From: a virus
Reading direction: 5' to 3' (one strand)
Length of the DNA: 64,000 nucleotides
Virus record (IMG/VR): IMGVR_UViG_3300020469_005214
Location: 1-64,000 of that record
Notes under the pieces: generated by a model
The model's input: only the letters and a program-made list of their open reading frames with translations
Told to the model about the DNA's origin: nothing
Database searches by the model: none
Made by a program: the position numbers and the translations under genes
In this document: positions 52,784-61,147 of the stretch, in pieces
How the letters are laid out: every line of letters starts with the position of its first letter
Numbering within the stretch: the stretch's first letter is position 1

Positions 52784-52996
52784 CTAAAATGTTTTTTTTC
52801 TAAATTCATCAACAGTTAAAACTTTTCGTTTCTTTACTTTGTTGTTCGTTGATTTTTGTCTTAAAAAACTAATGTAGTTTAATATTGTGTTTGTAAATAC
52901 TGCAAAAAAGATTCCGTTGGTTGTATTGAAACAAGCAACAACAAAAGAAATTGCAATTAATAAAATTATCGTGATGTTTGTTATTTTGTTTTTCAT
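52784..52996 (-). CDS. Small two-helix membrane protein
   Basis: 70 residues. The first 45 residues contain two hydrophobic stretches (ITIILLIAISFVVACFNTT and IFFAVFTNTILNYISFL), then a basic C-terminus (KKRKVLTVDEFRKKTF), as expected of an inner membrane protein with a cytoplasmic tail. It overlaps the next upstream gene by 4 nt. Holin is possible from size and layout, but no lysis gene lies nearby. Confidence 0.45.
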   Translation of the reverse strand: MKNKITNITIILLIAISFVVACFNTTNGIFFAVFTNTILNYISFLRQKSTNNKVKKRKVLTVDEFRKKTF

Positions 52997-53316
52997 TTTC
53001 TATTGAATAATTGGAAACTTACAATTGAGATAAAAAATATTATTGGGAAATATTTCATATTGAGTCCTATCAAGCTAACAAAAAAAGATGTCCAAACATT
53101 AAAGCAAATGGGACATCTTATTAGTCCAGATAATGTAAAGTCAGACCACAATATTCTAATATCCTTGTGAAGAAAAATATAATTTTCAGCTTGGTCTACG
53201 CTATCAAAATTTTGTCTAAAAACAGTATTTACTACATGTACCTTAAAGTCTGTTAAGAAAAAGGCACAAAGCACTAAAAAGCTTAAACAACTTAAATTTA
53301 TGACATCTATTATCAT
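52993..53316 (-). CDS. Membrane protein with CPIC motif
   Basis: 107 residues with two or three hydrophobic segments (LSCLSFLVLCAFFL near the start, and FPIIFFISIVSFQLF near the end) and RCPICFNVWTSFF between them. A CPxC followed by aromatic residues next to a membrane segment is seen in small phage and bacterial membrane proteins of unknown function. It overlaps the neighbours by 4 nt on both sides, so it belongs to the operon. Confidence 0.5.
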   Translation of the reverse strand: MIIDVINLSCLSFLVLCAFFLTDFKVHVVNTVFRQNFDSVDQAENYIFLHKDIRILWSDFTLSGLIRCPICFNVWTSFFVSLIGLNMKYFPIIFFISIVSFQLFNRK

Positions 53317-54164
53317 TTCTTATATTCATTAATTAACCCAACTAGCTCAAGTATTTTTTTCTTATTGATTTCATGCCAATCGGAATAATTCGCCCAGTCA
53401 GAATATTCATCCTCTTTAAGCCAAGCACTCTTTTTGTCTTCTTTGACCTGATTGCGCAGAAAAGTTTTAAAACTGTCAAACTCTGAAATTTTAAGAATGG
53501 ATTTAACCTTGTTCTTTAGAGTTACATCGGGTCCAGTTGGAGCATCGCCCGAACGTTTGGGCTCATCTTCTTTTGGAGCGTCACCGATTTCATCTTTACC
53601 AAGATAAGGTATGTTGAAGTAAGCTTTTACAGCACGAATCAAAGACCGATTTTCACTCATTGCCGCAAGATAATATTTTGTAAAGCTCTTACAGTTGTTG
53701 AAGTGAGTATCTGCAATGCCAGAGGTTAGCTGACCATTTTGCCATACAATCTCGCAGGAAAGCCCGCAATAGCCTTGATCGGCGGCTCCTAGGGGAATGT
53801 ACCTAAGTGAGGTGAAACCTTCTTTATGAAGCAAATCTTTGAAAAACTGAAGCAACAAAACCTCTACTCCTGAATTTTCATCCTTACATTTAAATTTAGG
53901 ATTTTCTTGTAAATATTTTTCCCAATCAAATTTATTCAAACGCGTTGGGGCTGTAGTAATTGCTTGCTTTGTAGTTTTTTCCATATTTTCTTTTGTGGGT
54001 AAAGAAGAATCTGTTATTCTTGTTGAAGCTAACTCAACAATATTTTTACCACTGTCTTTGAGCCAAATTTCATAAATCTCATTGGCCAGAGGAATCACAT
54101 TGCCAGCTCCAGATTCTTTTATATATTTTTTAAGATCGTAATATTCTTTTTTCTTTTTAGCCAT
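53313..54164 (-). CDS. Possible recombination/annealing protein
   Basis: 283 residues. The middle segment CKSFTKYYLAAMSENRSLIRAVKAYFNIP resembles the ENRAxxRAVRxxL motif of phage single-strand annealing and Rad52/ERF-type proteins, in a helix after a beta region (GLSCEIVWQNGQLTSGIADTHF). Basic N-terminal (KKKKEYYDLKKYIKES) and a C-terminal helix with DWANYSDWHEINKKK follow. If correct, it would anneal or protect DNA together with the SSB at 57666. The family call is tentative. It starts 1 nt after the 102-residue gene. Confidence 0.4.
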   Translation of the reverse strand: MAKKKKEYYDLKKYIKESGAGNVIPLANEIYEIWLKDSGKNIVELASTRITDSSLPTKENMEKTTKQAITTAPTRLNKFDWEKYLQENPKFKCKDENSGVEVLLLQFFKDLLHKEGFTSLRYIPLGAADQGYCGLSCEIVWQNGQLTSGIADTHFNNCKSFTKYYLAAMSENRSLIRAVKAYFNIPYLGKDEIGDAPKEDEPKRSGDAPTGPDVTLKNKVKSILKISEFDSFKTFLRNQVKEDKKSAWLKEDEYSDWANYSDWHEINKKKILELVGLINEYKK

Positions 54165-54165
54165 T

Positions 54166-54474
54166 TTAAGTCTCTAATAGTTGTTTAATTTCTTTTTGAG
54201 TTAAAAAGTGAAATTCATAATAATAACCGCTCATTTCTTCGAGCCCATCGTTAATCATTTCTTCGATGTTGTTTTGTTCAGTTTCACCATCGGTTTCATC
54301 AACCTGCAAATCCAATACGTGATGATTGAGTTCTCGAATTTTTACTAAGCAAGGATAATCTTCTGGCTCTTCGTCAAAAAAACCAGCATTCATATTACTA
54401 CTTTCGGCATCTTGAATAAGCATTTCTTTTAGCTTTTCAAATTCTTCAGGATTTTTTAATATTGATGATTGCAT
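54166..54474 (-). CDS. Acidic unknown protein
   Basis: 102 residues, about a quarter Asp/Glu (FFDEEPEDYPCLVKIREL, VDETDGETEQNNIEEM). It starts 18 nt after the glycosyltransferase fragment and ends 1 nt before the next gene. A small acidic protein could mimic DNA or bind a partner. Not recognised. Confidence 0.5.
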   Translation of the reverse strand: MQSSILKNPEEFEKLKEMLIQDAESSNMNAGFFDEEPEDYPCLVKIRELNHHVLDLQVDETDGETEQNNIEEMINDGLEEMSGYYYEFHFLTQKEIKQLLET

Positions 54475-54492
54475 AATTATTTATTATTTAAA

Positions 54493-55632
54493 TTAGGATA
54501 TGATTCTAAAATGCTGTATTTCTTTGAAAAAGTCAAGACTTTTTTCTGCAATTTCTAAAACATTTTGATTTGGATCTTCTAATGGACGATTATTTTTCCA
54601 ATCTTCTTTGCTCATATAAATTTTTCCGTCACTCAAAAGATATTTGTAACTTTTATATTTAGCACCTTCTGGAATTTCAATATCAACATCTTCAAATTTA
54701 TACATATAAACATTATCAATATCCAAAGCTCTAAACCTAATGTCTTTAATGTTTTCTTTGTCGTCTGACCACAATTTAGTTGGGATTCCAATCTTTCGCA
54801 ATCTTTTAATATACTCTAAATCAGAATTCATGTCAACCTTAAAATTGATCTCTTGTATATTACTTTTAAATTTTTGATATAAATCTAATGAAGTCTCTTT
54901 ATCGGTAATAATTGTAGCCTGAAATAGTGATAAATTTTTACAAAGCATCTCTTCGTTAAGTTCATAGTCGCATCTTATTACTGGAACTTTTCCCTTAATA
55001 GATTGGGGATTAACTGCTACATTGGGAACTATTTCAATTACCTGATGTCCATAAGAAGATCCAATATAAATGGTTTCTGATTCAATTTGTTCTATACCTA
55101 ATTTTTCAAAAACTGCATTAATAACTTCTTCTGGTTTTATATAATTAATGGTTTTGGGCGATTCTTGAGCTGAAAATGATGGGTTTTTGCCGTTTCTATG
55201 TGATTCAATCAATTTAGCGTGTTTCCTAAAATGGGGTCCATGATTAATGGCAGTCGTTGGACCATAAAGAGCAACGGTTGGAACATCATGTAGTCCTGCA
55301 AGATGAACGGCAAAACTATCATTTCCTAAATGTAGTTTAGAATTTCGCAAAACATAAAAAGTTTGATTTATATTGAGCTGATTTATCAAATTTACACAAT
55401 GTGGATATTGTTTGCAATCACGACCAATGTGTAAAATTTCATAGCCCATTTCTTTTAATTTAGGAGCTATGGTATCTAAAACATCTAGATAATAATCATA
55501 GTTTTTACTCTCCATTCCAGACGAAGTTTGAATGGTAATGTATTTCGATGGTACTGGATAAAAATCTTCATCTGGAACCAGCTTGTTAATTTTAAATCCA
55601 GTCGAGAGCGAATATCTTTCTAGTAAGTTCAT
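54493..55632 (-). CDS. GT9-type glycosyltransferase C-terminal half with unknown extension
   Basis: 379 residues. Residues about 30-130 match the second domain of GT9 (heptosyltransferase-type) enzymes: YITIQTSSGMESKNYDYYL, a helix-strand pair ending EILHIGRDC, then LRNSKLHLGNDSFAVHLAG and PTVALYGPT, the donor-binding pattern of this family. The GT9 first domain is missing here and is found at the end of the preceding ORF (residues about 523-615), so the enzyme seems split over two genes. The last about 180 residues are a different, unassigned domain. Probable role: sugar transfer in a glycan-modifying module. Confidence 0.7.
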   Translation of the reverse strand: MNLLERYSLSTGFKINKLVPDEDFYPVPSKYITIQTSSGMESKNYDYYLDVLDTIAPKLKEMGYEILHIGRDCKQYPHCVNLINQLNINQTFYVLRNSKLHLGNDSFAVHLAGLHDVPTVALYGPTTAINHGPHFRKHAKLIESHRNGKNPSFSAQESPKTINYIKPEEVINAVFEKLGIEQIESETIYIGSSYGHQVIEIVPNVAVNPQSIKGKVPVIRCDYELNEEMLCKNLSLFQATIITDKETSLDLYQKFKSNIQEINFKVDMNSDLEYIKRLRKIGIPTKLWSDDKENIKDIRFRALDIDNVYMYKFEDVDIEIPEGAKYKSYKYLLSDGKIYMSKEDWKNNRPLEDPNQNVLEIAEKSLDFFKEIQHFRIIS

Positions 55633-55663
55633 ATAAATATAATGTTTCTTTTAATTAAAATTC

Positions 55664-57580
55664 CTAAGACTTAGATTCAACTAACATTTCTGGCTGATTA
55701 TTGCTAAGATAGTTTAGATGCTTTTGAGTGTCAACAGCAGGCATAACAAAAACTCCCAAGCCCTTTTCCTTACTTGCTCCGATTACATACATTTCTTGTT
55801 CTAGCATAGGATTAAATGGTATCATATTATCAACAAAGGCACAACCTTTAAATATATTGAAATATTGAGGGTCCGTTACAATATTGATATTATGATCTGG
55901 ATAAGAATCTCTGCATGATTGAAGTAATGATAAGCAAATAATACAGTCTCCAACAGACTCTTTAATTACAAAAAATAAATCTTCTTTACCATTATTAAGA
56001 AGCGAATCTTCGAAATTTACCTCTTTTTCTTGAACCTCTTTAGCAGATATTTGTTTAAAAATTGAAATAATGCTATCTTTAGGTTCTCCATTTGATAATC
56101 TATCAAGCCAATGTTTCATTCCCTCTTTGTCTGGATTTTGCGTATCTAAAAAGCCAGAGTAAAGATTTTTTATAAAATCTTCTTTATCTAAAGAAGTATT
56201 GGGTGCAAAGGACGGGTTTGGATTTTTGGTATCATCAAATCTAACATTGGAATAATCTACTTTTGACATGCTGTCAAAAATATTTGACCATTGTTTGGCA
56301 ACCACCTTTGAATCAAACTTTTTAATTGCCCATTCTCTGCCTTGTTGCCCAATCTTTTTTCTCTTAGATTTGTCCATTTGTTCAATTTTGCGAATAAACT
56401 TAACACAATCTTGAACAGAAGGTTCAGCTTTAATAAAACCACTATTACATTCAGATGTCTCTACGTATTTTATTTCTGTTACTTGTGGGCACTCTAGATA
56501 TGTTGAGCCACAAGAATAACCTATCGTTGCTAAAGGCAAAGCATTTAATAAACTTTCTGCACAATGATATTCGAAACCTCCAGAAGTAAAAACACTTAGA
56601 GCACAGTCACTTATACCATAGATATACTTCATTTCATCATCACTAACTCCATTACCTATAGATGCGGAATCTTGACATTTTTTACCGTTGCAAAATCTAC
56701 AATCTTGTTGTTCACCATTATATGGTTTGATTTCAAATTGCTTACACTTGTGACAAACATAGGTTGTTAAAACATCAGACATTTCTAGTCCATTTTCTTT
56801 AATAAGTCTAGCTAAGGGCCAACCTTCGGTCCAAGAAGTATGAATTGCCAATCGCACCCTTTTGCTTCTCGGATATTGTTTTTTATAAGAAGCAAGGGCT
56901 TTAAGAAGAGTATCAAATTTTTTTCTTAATTGATTCCTACCAACGAAATTAATTAAAATATCATCTTGAGGAATTTCAAACTTATTGCGTAAATCTCTTT
57001 TTGCATCATCAGATATCGGTTCATACTGATCTACCTCAATTGCCGCTGGAATGGTGCCAATGTTATAATTTGTTTCAATTTCTTGTTTTGATAGACCATC
57101 TTTTAGAGCTTTTTCCCCAAAAGGCGACCAAGAATAAGTATGACAATTTTTAGCAAGCTCGTAAGATTCTGGAAGCAGGGCTAAAGAATCAAAAGTTATA
57201 TGAGAAATTAAATTAACTTTCTTAGACCATTCTTTGTTTGTGTAATAATCTAAAGGTGCCGCCCATAAATCATCAGATATACAGACGATATCTGGCTTAT
57301 GTTCCTTTATAAAGCTTTCTAGTTTTATTGCACCATAAGCGGCTAATCTGCCGTAATGAGGGTCTTGCTTGTACCTATTTTGTTCCTGTGGGTCTGCTGA
57401 AAGTGCAGGCACACTTTTCCAAGGATACATTTCCAATTTTGAGTCTCCCTCCAAGGTGCCTTGACACAAATGAATTATCTCATATTTGCCATACCATTCT
57501 TTAAAAAGTGCTTTTGTATTTCGGCTAAGCCCAGTTTTAAGCCAGAGTGAGTTACTAACCCATAAGATTCTTTTAGACAT
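55664..57580 (-). CDS. GT4 glycosyltransferase fused to DUF4214 and a GT9 N-terminal domain
   Basis: 638 residues in four parts. Residues 1-260 and 300-430 form a GT4-type GT-B enzyme (NFVGRNQLRKKFDTLLKAL, FTSGGFEYHCAESLL with Glu 327 in the donor site). A four-Cys zinc-ribbon-like insert (Cys 266, 269, 284, 287) sits between the halves. Residues about 453-515 match DUF4214 (FIKNLYSGFLDTQNPDKEG, MKHWLDRLS). Residues about 523-615 resemble the first domain of GT9 (FFVIKESVGDCIICLSLLQ, INIVTDP). The next gene carries the missing GT9 half after a 31-nt gap. It lies after the SSB terminator. Likely role: making or altering a surface or virion glycan. Confidence 0.75.
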   Translation of the reverse strand: MSKRILWVSNSLWLKTGLSRNTKALFKEWYGKYEIIHLCQGTLEGDSKLEMYPWKSVPALSADPQEQNRYKQDPHYGRLAAYGAIKLESFIKEHKPDIVCISDDLWAAPLDYYTNKEWSKKVNLISHITFDSLALLPESYELAKNCHTYSWSPFGEKALKDGLSKQEIETNYNIGTIPAAIEVDQYEPISDDAKRDLRNKFEIPQDDILINFVGRNQLRKKFDTLLKALASYKKQYPRSKRVRLAIHTSWTEGWPLARLIKENGLEMSDVLTTYVCHKCKQFEIKPYNGEQQDCRFCNGKKCQDSASIGNGVSDDEMKYIYGISDCALSVFTSGGFEYHCAESLLNALPLATIGYSCGSTYLECPQVTEIKYVETSECNSGFIKAEPSVQDCVKFIRKIEQMDKSKRKKIGQQGREWAIKKFDSKVVAKQWSNIFDSMSKVDYSNVRFDDTKNPNPSFAPNTSLDKEDFIKNLYSGFLDTQNPDKEGMKHWLDRLSNGEPKDSIISIFKQISAKEVQEKEVNFEDSLLNNGKEDLFFVIKESVGDCIICLSLLQSCRDSYPDHNINIVTDPQYFNIFKGCAFVDNMIPFNPMLEQEMYVIGASKEKGLGVFVMPAVDTQKHLNYLSNNQPEMLVESKS

Positions 57581-57615
57581 ACATTAGTATCACGAAATAA
57601 AACAAAAATACAATA

Positions 57616-57643
57616 AAAAAATCCCGCCATTTCTGACGGGATT
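57616..57643 (-). terminator. Rho-independent terminator after ssb
   Basis: On the minus strand AATCCCGTC and GGCGGGATT pair around an AGAAAT loop and are followed by a T run. It lies between ssb and the glycosyltransferase, so ssb can be made separately. Confidence 0.9.
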
Positions 57644-57665
57644 GAAATTAAATTATCTTACTAAT

Positions 57666-58334
57666 TTAAAAAGGAAGATCTTCGTCTGCATCAGAAGATT
57701 CATCTTCTTCAACGGCAACAAACTCTTCTTTGTCTTCAGAAACTTCCTGATAAGATGGTTTTTCATCTCCTTCAAATTGTTCAAAGAACTCTTCTGTCTT
57801 GCCCCATAAAAAGTCTTCCACCTCGGAGAAATCCCAAGTCTCTTTTCCTTTTACGGTTCTCTTTGAAGGCTGAGGAAGTCCATTGGGAGTATCTCTTGTA
57901 TAATACCAACCAACCCTCTCTCCTTCTTGCTCGATGATCATTACTGGTTTTCCTTCCTCACCTTTGCGTGTTGAAGGGAAGATAGTCACTTCTACAGTCT
58001 TTGAAACATCGATATTAGGAGCTGACTTACAAAAGGAATCTCTAAGAGAAGAGTTCCAAGGAAGATTAAGGTTAAAAATTTCATCACCGTCTTGAAACTT
58101 AATGACAATTGATTCAATAATTAATCCTCCTATTTCTTTGCGCTTGACTTCTCCTCCAATAATGTATCCATCTACACTATTGAAGAAAACCTCATACACG
58201 CTCTTGCCTTCGTTTTTGCCTTGAGTGATCTTACGCTCTTTGGCTCCGTCTGTTCCTTCGGGAACGCGAAGGGAAATTTTGCCGTTTGTTACGCCAAGAA
58301 ATTTCCCGCTATTTGTGTCTCTATTTAGTCCCAT
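57666..58334 (-). CDS. ssb: Single-stranded DNA-binding protein
   Basis: 222 residues. The N-terminal about 150 residues are beta-rich (GKISLRVPEG, VYEVFFNSVDGYIIGGEV, TVEVTIFPSTRKGE), consistent with an OB fold. The C-terminal about 50 residues are acidic and disordered and end DADEDLPF, the classic tip by which SSB recruits other proteins. SSB protects single-stranded DNA during replication and recombination. It has its own terminator downstream and a 118-nt leader region upstream, which suggests separate control. The OB fold is inferred; the tip is direct. Confidence 0.8.
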   Translation of the reverse strand: MGLNRDTNSGKFLGVTNGKISLRVPEGTDGAKERKITQGKNEGKSVYEVFFNSVDGYIIGGEVKRKEIGGLIIESIVIKFQDGDEIFNLNLPWNSSLRDSFCKSAPNIDVSKTVEVTIFPSTRKGEEGKPVMIIEQEGERVGWYYTRDTPNGLPQPSKRTVKGKETWDFSEVEDFLWGKTEEFFEQFEGDEKPSYQEVSEDKEEFVAVEEDESSDADEDLPF

Positions 58335-58357
58335 AATTTATGTTTTTTTTGTGTTAG

Positions 58358-58377
58358 ATACTCCATAATTAGAGTAT
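58358..58377 (-). promoter_or_regulatory. Leader region of ssb with inverted repeat
   Basis: ATACTC (58358-58363) and GAGTAT (58372-58377) can pair around an 8-nt loop, just upstream of ssb on the minus strand. Further up, TTGATA (58411-58416) and CATAAA (58388-58393), 17 nt apart, could be a weak promoter, and TGTAATATATAT lies between them. All three signals are weak. Confidence 0.35.
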
Positions 58378-58452
58378 TTTAAATTTATTTATGCTATATA
58401 TATTACAGTTTATCAAGTCTTGTGTGAGAATAATATAAGACTTTGCTGTAAC

Positions 58453-58848
58453 TTAATTATCCGTAAGATCGCTAAAACTTATAAAATCATTTTCAAGTGT
58501 TTTGGGTCTATCTTTATGATGTTTATATCCTTTTTGTTTCTCAAAGTTTTTAAAAAACTTTTTTTGTTCAGGGTCATATCCCATTTTAGATCTTCTTTCT
58601 TCACTTAATTCTTTGGAATAATCAAGAACATCCCCATAGGTTCCTTTCATTTTTCCAGTTTTATCGACAAACCTCTTTTTATCGAATGCATCAATTTTAG
58701 AAGAACCCTCTCTATTGAATTTGGGCTTTTCCCACATTCTTTCCCATTTCACACCATTTTTTACATACTCGTGAGTTTCGTTCATTGATTGAACAAGCTC
58801 AACAATGTCTTTTGGATTTTCTGGGTTTATATAGGTGTATACAGGCAT
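58453..58848 (-). CDS. FmdB-like protein without zinc cysteines
   Basis: 131 residues. The first 40 (MPVYTYINPENPKDIVELV, then QSMNETHEYV and WERMWEKPKFN) follow the layout of FmdB-type zinc-ribbon regulators, MPxYxY then EQSM then RxW, but the Cys pairs of that family are absent. The rest is basic and unassigned (KKFFKNFEKQKGYKHHKDRPK). It begins directly after the 74-residue gene's stop. FmdB-like proteins are common in phages with no known job; this one could not bind zinc in the usual way. Confidence 0.6.
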   Translation of the reverse strand: MPVYTYINPENPKDIVELVQSMNETHEYVKNGVKWERMWEKPKFNREGSSKIDAFDKKRFVDKTGKMKGTYGDVLDYSKELSEERRSKMGYDPEQKKFFKNFEKQKGYKHHKDRPKTLENDFISFSDLTDN

Positions 58849-59073
58849 CTAACTTTCGTTTTCTTGTTCAGGTTTTTTACTAAAATATCTATCAATAGTG
58901 TCAATTTGTGAATCTAAGCCTTCAATATTTTGAATTTTTTTCTCAATTTCTACTCCAATATCAGCGTGATCGCCAATAGCTACAGAATTATTCAAGAATA
59001 CTTCAAGGTCACTAATTTCAATATCTCGCTGACCAATTAGTTTTGATTTTATTGCTTGTATATAATTTGCCAT
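58849..59073 (-). CDS. Small helical protein
   Basis: 74 residues, helical, with IQAIKSKLIGQRDIEISDLEV and a coiled-coil-like IEKKIQNIEGLDSQIDTIDRYF. It is 20 nt after the dUTPase gene and directly joined to the FmdB-like gene. Unknown. Confidence 0.55.
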   Translation of the reverse strand: MANYIQAIKSKLIGQRDIEISDLEVFLNNSVAIGDHADIGVEIEKKIQNIEGLDSQIDTIDRYFSKKPEQENES

Positions 59074-59093
59074 TTTTTTATAAGTGTTGATTT

Positions 59094-59648
59094 TTAAGCA
59101 CCTGAGCTACCAAAACCATCAGAACCACGATCACTATCATCAAGTTCACTAACTTCAATAACCTTAGCTGAGCTTACTGGTAAAACTACCAATTGGGCAA
59201 TTTTATCTCCAGCTTCAAAAATAATCTTTCCATTGCGAACAAGCCTATTTTGACTTTCATCTTTAATGAACCCTTCGGGATAGACCATAATTACGTTTAA
59301 TTCTCCAGTATAACCTTCATCTATAACTCCAGCCTTGATTTCAATGCCACGAGATGCTAGACCACTTTTCTCTTTAATAAAACCAACATGACCTTTAGGT
59401 ATTTGAACTGCAACTCCAGTTGATACTAACTTTCTTTGCTGTTTTTGAATTTCAAATGCTTCAAGAGTAAATAAATCCAAACCAGCATCGCTGTTGTGTG
59501 CTCTAACTGGAATAATTGCATTGTCTTTTAACTTCTTCGCTTTTATAGAAGAAGCACTTATTGATGGTTTAGAGGACTTAGCTGTTACTTTTTCAGACTT
59601 TGTATTCTTCGAAACTGTTTTTTTAGTTACTGTTTTTTTAGTTGCCAT
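59094..59648 (-). CDS. dut: dUTP diphosphatase with basic N-terminal extension
   Basis: 184 residues. All five motifs of trimeric dUTPase are present: HNSDAGLDL (51-59), KSGLASRG (94-101), GVIDEGYTGEL (107-117), GDKIAQL (147-153) and RGSDGFGSSG (174-183). The enzyme splits dUTP to dUMP and pyrophosphate, keeping uracil out of DNA and supplying dTTP synthesis. The first 34 residues are Lys/Thr/Ser-rich (ATKKTVTKKTVSKNTKSEK) and not part of the family; they may bind DNA. The start overlaps the stop of a 46-residue ORF (TAATG). Confidence 0.93.
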   Translation of the reverse strand: MATKKTVTKKTVSKNTKSEKVTAKSSKPSISASSIKAKKLKDNAIIPVRAHNSDAGLDLFTLEAFEIQKQQRKLVSTGVAVQIPKGHVGFIKEKSGLASRGIEIKAGVIDEGYTGELNVIMVYPEGFIKDESQNRLVRNGKIIFEAGDKIAQLVVLPVSSAKVIEVSELDDSDRGSDGFGSSGA

Positions 59649-59788
59649 TATGTTTTCTTATATGTTTTTTTTAATAATTTGTAGCGACTCTTAGCGGATA
59701 GATATTCTTTGAGCTTTTTTGTGCCAGAATCATAGCTAACTGAAAAGCCAGCTATTTCTCTCAACTCTTTCGCCCTTGTACCTCTCAT
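59648..59788 (-). CDS. Small basic protein, coupled to dUTPase
   Basis: 46 residues. The ATG lies 1 nt after the stop of the 66-residue gene, and its TAA overlaps the ATG of the dUTPase gene, so it fills the gap exactly. The protein is basic, with MRGTRAKELREIAGFSVS and KSRYKLLKKTYKKT. It is too short for many gene finders. The tight packing on both sides is the main support. Its function is not known. Confidence 0.6.
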   Translation of the reverse strand: MRGTRAKELREIAGFSVSYDSGTKKLKEYLSAKSRYKLLKKTYKKT

Positions 59789-59789
59789 G

Positions 59790-59990
59790 CTATGAAATTT
59801 TACTAACTGAATTTACGTGATATTTTACTTCTCCACGCTCTCCAGAATATTTATCGAAAGTCACATATGACTTGCCAACATTCTTGATCCGACCGACGAA
59901 TTTCTCTTCGCCACTTTTATTTCCAATAGTAACGGTATTGAAACGACCTTTGCTTTTTGTTTTGATTCCTTTTATTGCTGTATTTTTCAT
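59790..59990 (-). CDS. Small basic beta-rich protein
   Basis: 66 residues, Lys/Gly-rich and beta-like (KSKGRFNTVTIGNKSGEEK, then VGRIKNVGKSYVTFDKY). The layout resembles a small barrel but no family is certain. It is 1 nt ahead of the 46-residue gene and 32 nt after the glycosyltransferase gene. Possibly nucleic-acid binding. Confidence 0.5.
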   Translation of the reverse strand: MKNTAIKGIKTKSKGRFNTVTIGNKSGEEKFVGRIKNVGKSYVTFDKYSGERGEVKYHVNSVSKIS

Positions 59991-60022
59991 ATTTTTTTAT
60001 ATTTTTAATTTTATTACTATAC

Positions 60023-61117
60023 TTATAAAATATTTTCTAGTATTTTATCAGCCATCTTCTCATAAGAAAACTCATTTGTCAAGTTATTTTTTTTATTTTT
60101 TGACTTTAATGCATTTTTTATTTGTTTTACCATATCTTCTTCTTCAAAGTCATAAATATTTCCAGCATTAAAGGGTGCCTGACTGTTAAAAAACATTCCG
60201 TCGTCTGCAGAAATTTTACCACTAGAATTTACAATCCAACAATTATCTTCATTAGCCCATTCTTTTATACCAGAATTGTGGTGAACTACTGCCTTTTTGC
60301 CGATTCCAGCCATATGAAAAGATGGCAGAGACCAACTTTCGCCACCAGAGCCATCAACCACAACGTCTGCTATATTATAGCATTTGTTTAATTCGATTAA
60401 TTGTGGAAAATGTCCCATTAAAACAAAATTATCTGGGAGCTTACCACCACAAGCCTCTTGAATTACCTGAAGATTTATTGCATTACATCTCTCAGGATTT
60501 TGTTGATCGTAAAAAGGATTAAAGACATGTAGATGTATTTTGAACTTAGAATTATTTCCCCAATTTTCCGACAATAATTTGATCATCTTAGCTGTCCGCT
60601 TACGGTGCTCAAATTTACCAGCTAATGCAATAACGGTAGGATTGTCTTGGTAAGGTTCTACTTCTACAGGTTTAAATGCAAGAGAATTGTATCCAAGCGG
60701 AATGGTAGAGATATTTTTTACACCGTATTCTTTTCCAACGTTTTCAGTAAAACTACAGGGAGAAAAAACCTTTTCAAAGTTGTTTAAAATATTTTTTTCG
60801 GTTTTTGTCATTTGATCAACTTCGTGAAAAAAGTATAGAAAATTGTTTTTTCCTACTGATTCAAAACTACCATTTATATGCCAAAGTTTTAAACTTGGAT
60901 CGCTTGATTTAAATTCTGATTGAGCTTTGCCACAACAGTGATGAAGCCATTTTGTGAAATCTTCAGGAAGAAGCCCGTCAAAAGAAGATATGTCTGGATT
61001 ACCAATTAAAAAAATATTTGGCTCTAACTTTTTCAAAAAGAACTCATAGAGCATATTTGTTGAAACCTGTCCGAGGCTTGTAGGATTAATTGGAACTTGT
61101 AAGTTGAATTGAGTCAT
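60023..61117 (-). CDS. GT4-type glycosyltransferase
   Basis: 364 residues. A GT-B enzyme: KWLHHCCGKAQSEF and FSPCSFTENVGKEYG in the first domain; PTVIALAGKFEHRKRTAKM and DGSGGESWSLPSFHMAG in the second, where Glu of GGESW sits at the donor site. It transfers a sugar from an activated donor, and the target is unknown. It is part of the same minus-strand run as the two other glycosyltransferase genes and the HldE-like enzyme. It begins 30 nt after the sigma-factor gene. Confidence 0.78.
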   Translation of the reverse strand: MTQFNLQVPINPTSLGQVSTNMLYEFFLKKLEPNIFLIGNPDISSFDGLLPEDFTKWLHHCCGKAQSEFKSSDPSLKLWHINGSFESVGKNNFLYFFHEVDQMTKTEKNILNNFEKVFSPCSFTENVGKEYGVKNISTIPLGYNSLAFKPVEVEPYQDNPTVIALAGKFEHRKRTAKMIKLLSENWGNNSKFKIHLHVFNPFYDQQNPERCNAINLQVIQEACGGKLPDNFVLMGHFPQLIELNKCYNIADVVVDGSGGESWSLPSFHMAGIGKKAVVHHNSGIKEWANEDNCWIVNSSGKISADDGMFFNSQAPFNAGNIYDFEEEDMVKQIKNALKSKNKKNNLTNEFSYEKMADKILENIL

Positions 61118-61147
61118 ATTTTTAATGTTTTAATTAATGTTTTCTTG

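Noticed and set aside
55630-55668. A simple frameshift splitting one GT9 gene.
   Set aside because: The 31 nt between the two ORFs are AT-only in type with a separate ATG, so two genes are the better reading. A sequencing check is still advisable, and it is listed as a finding for that reason.
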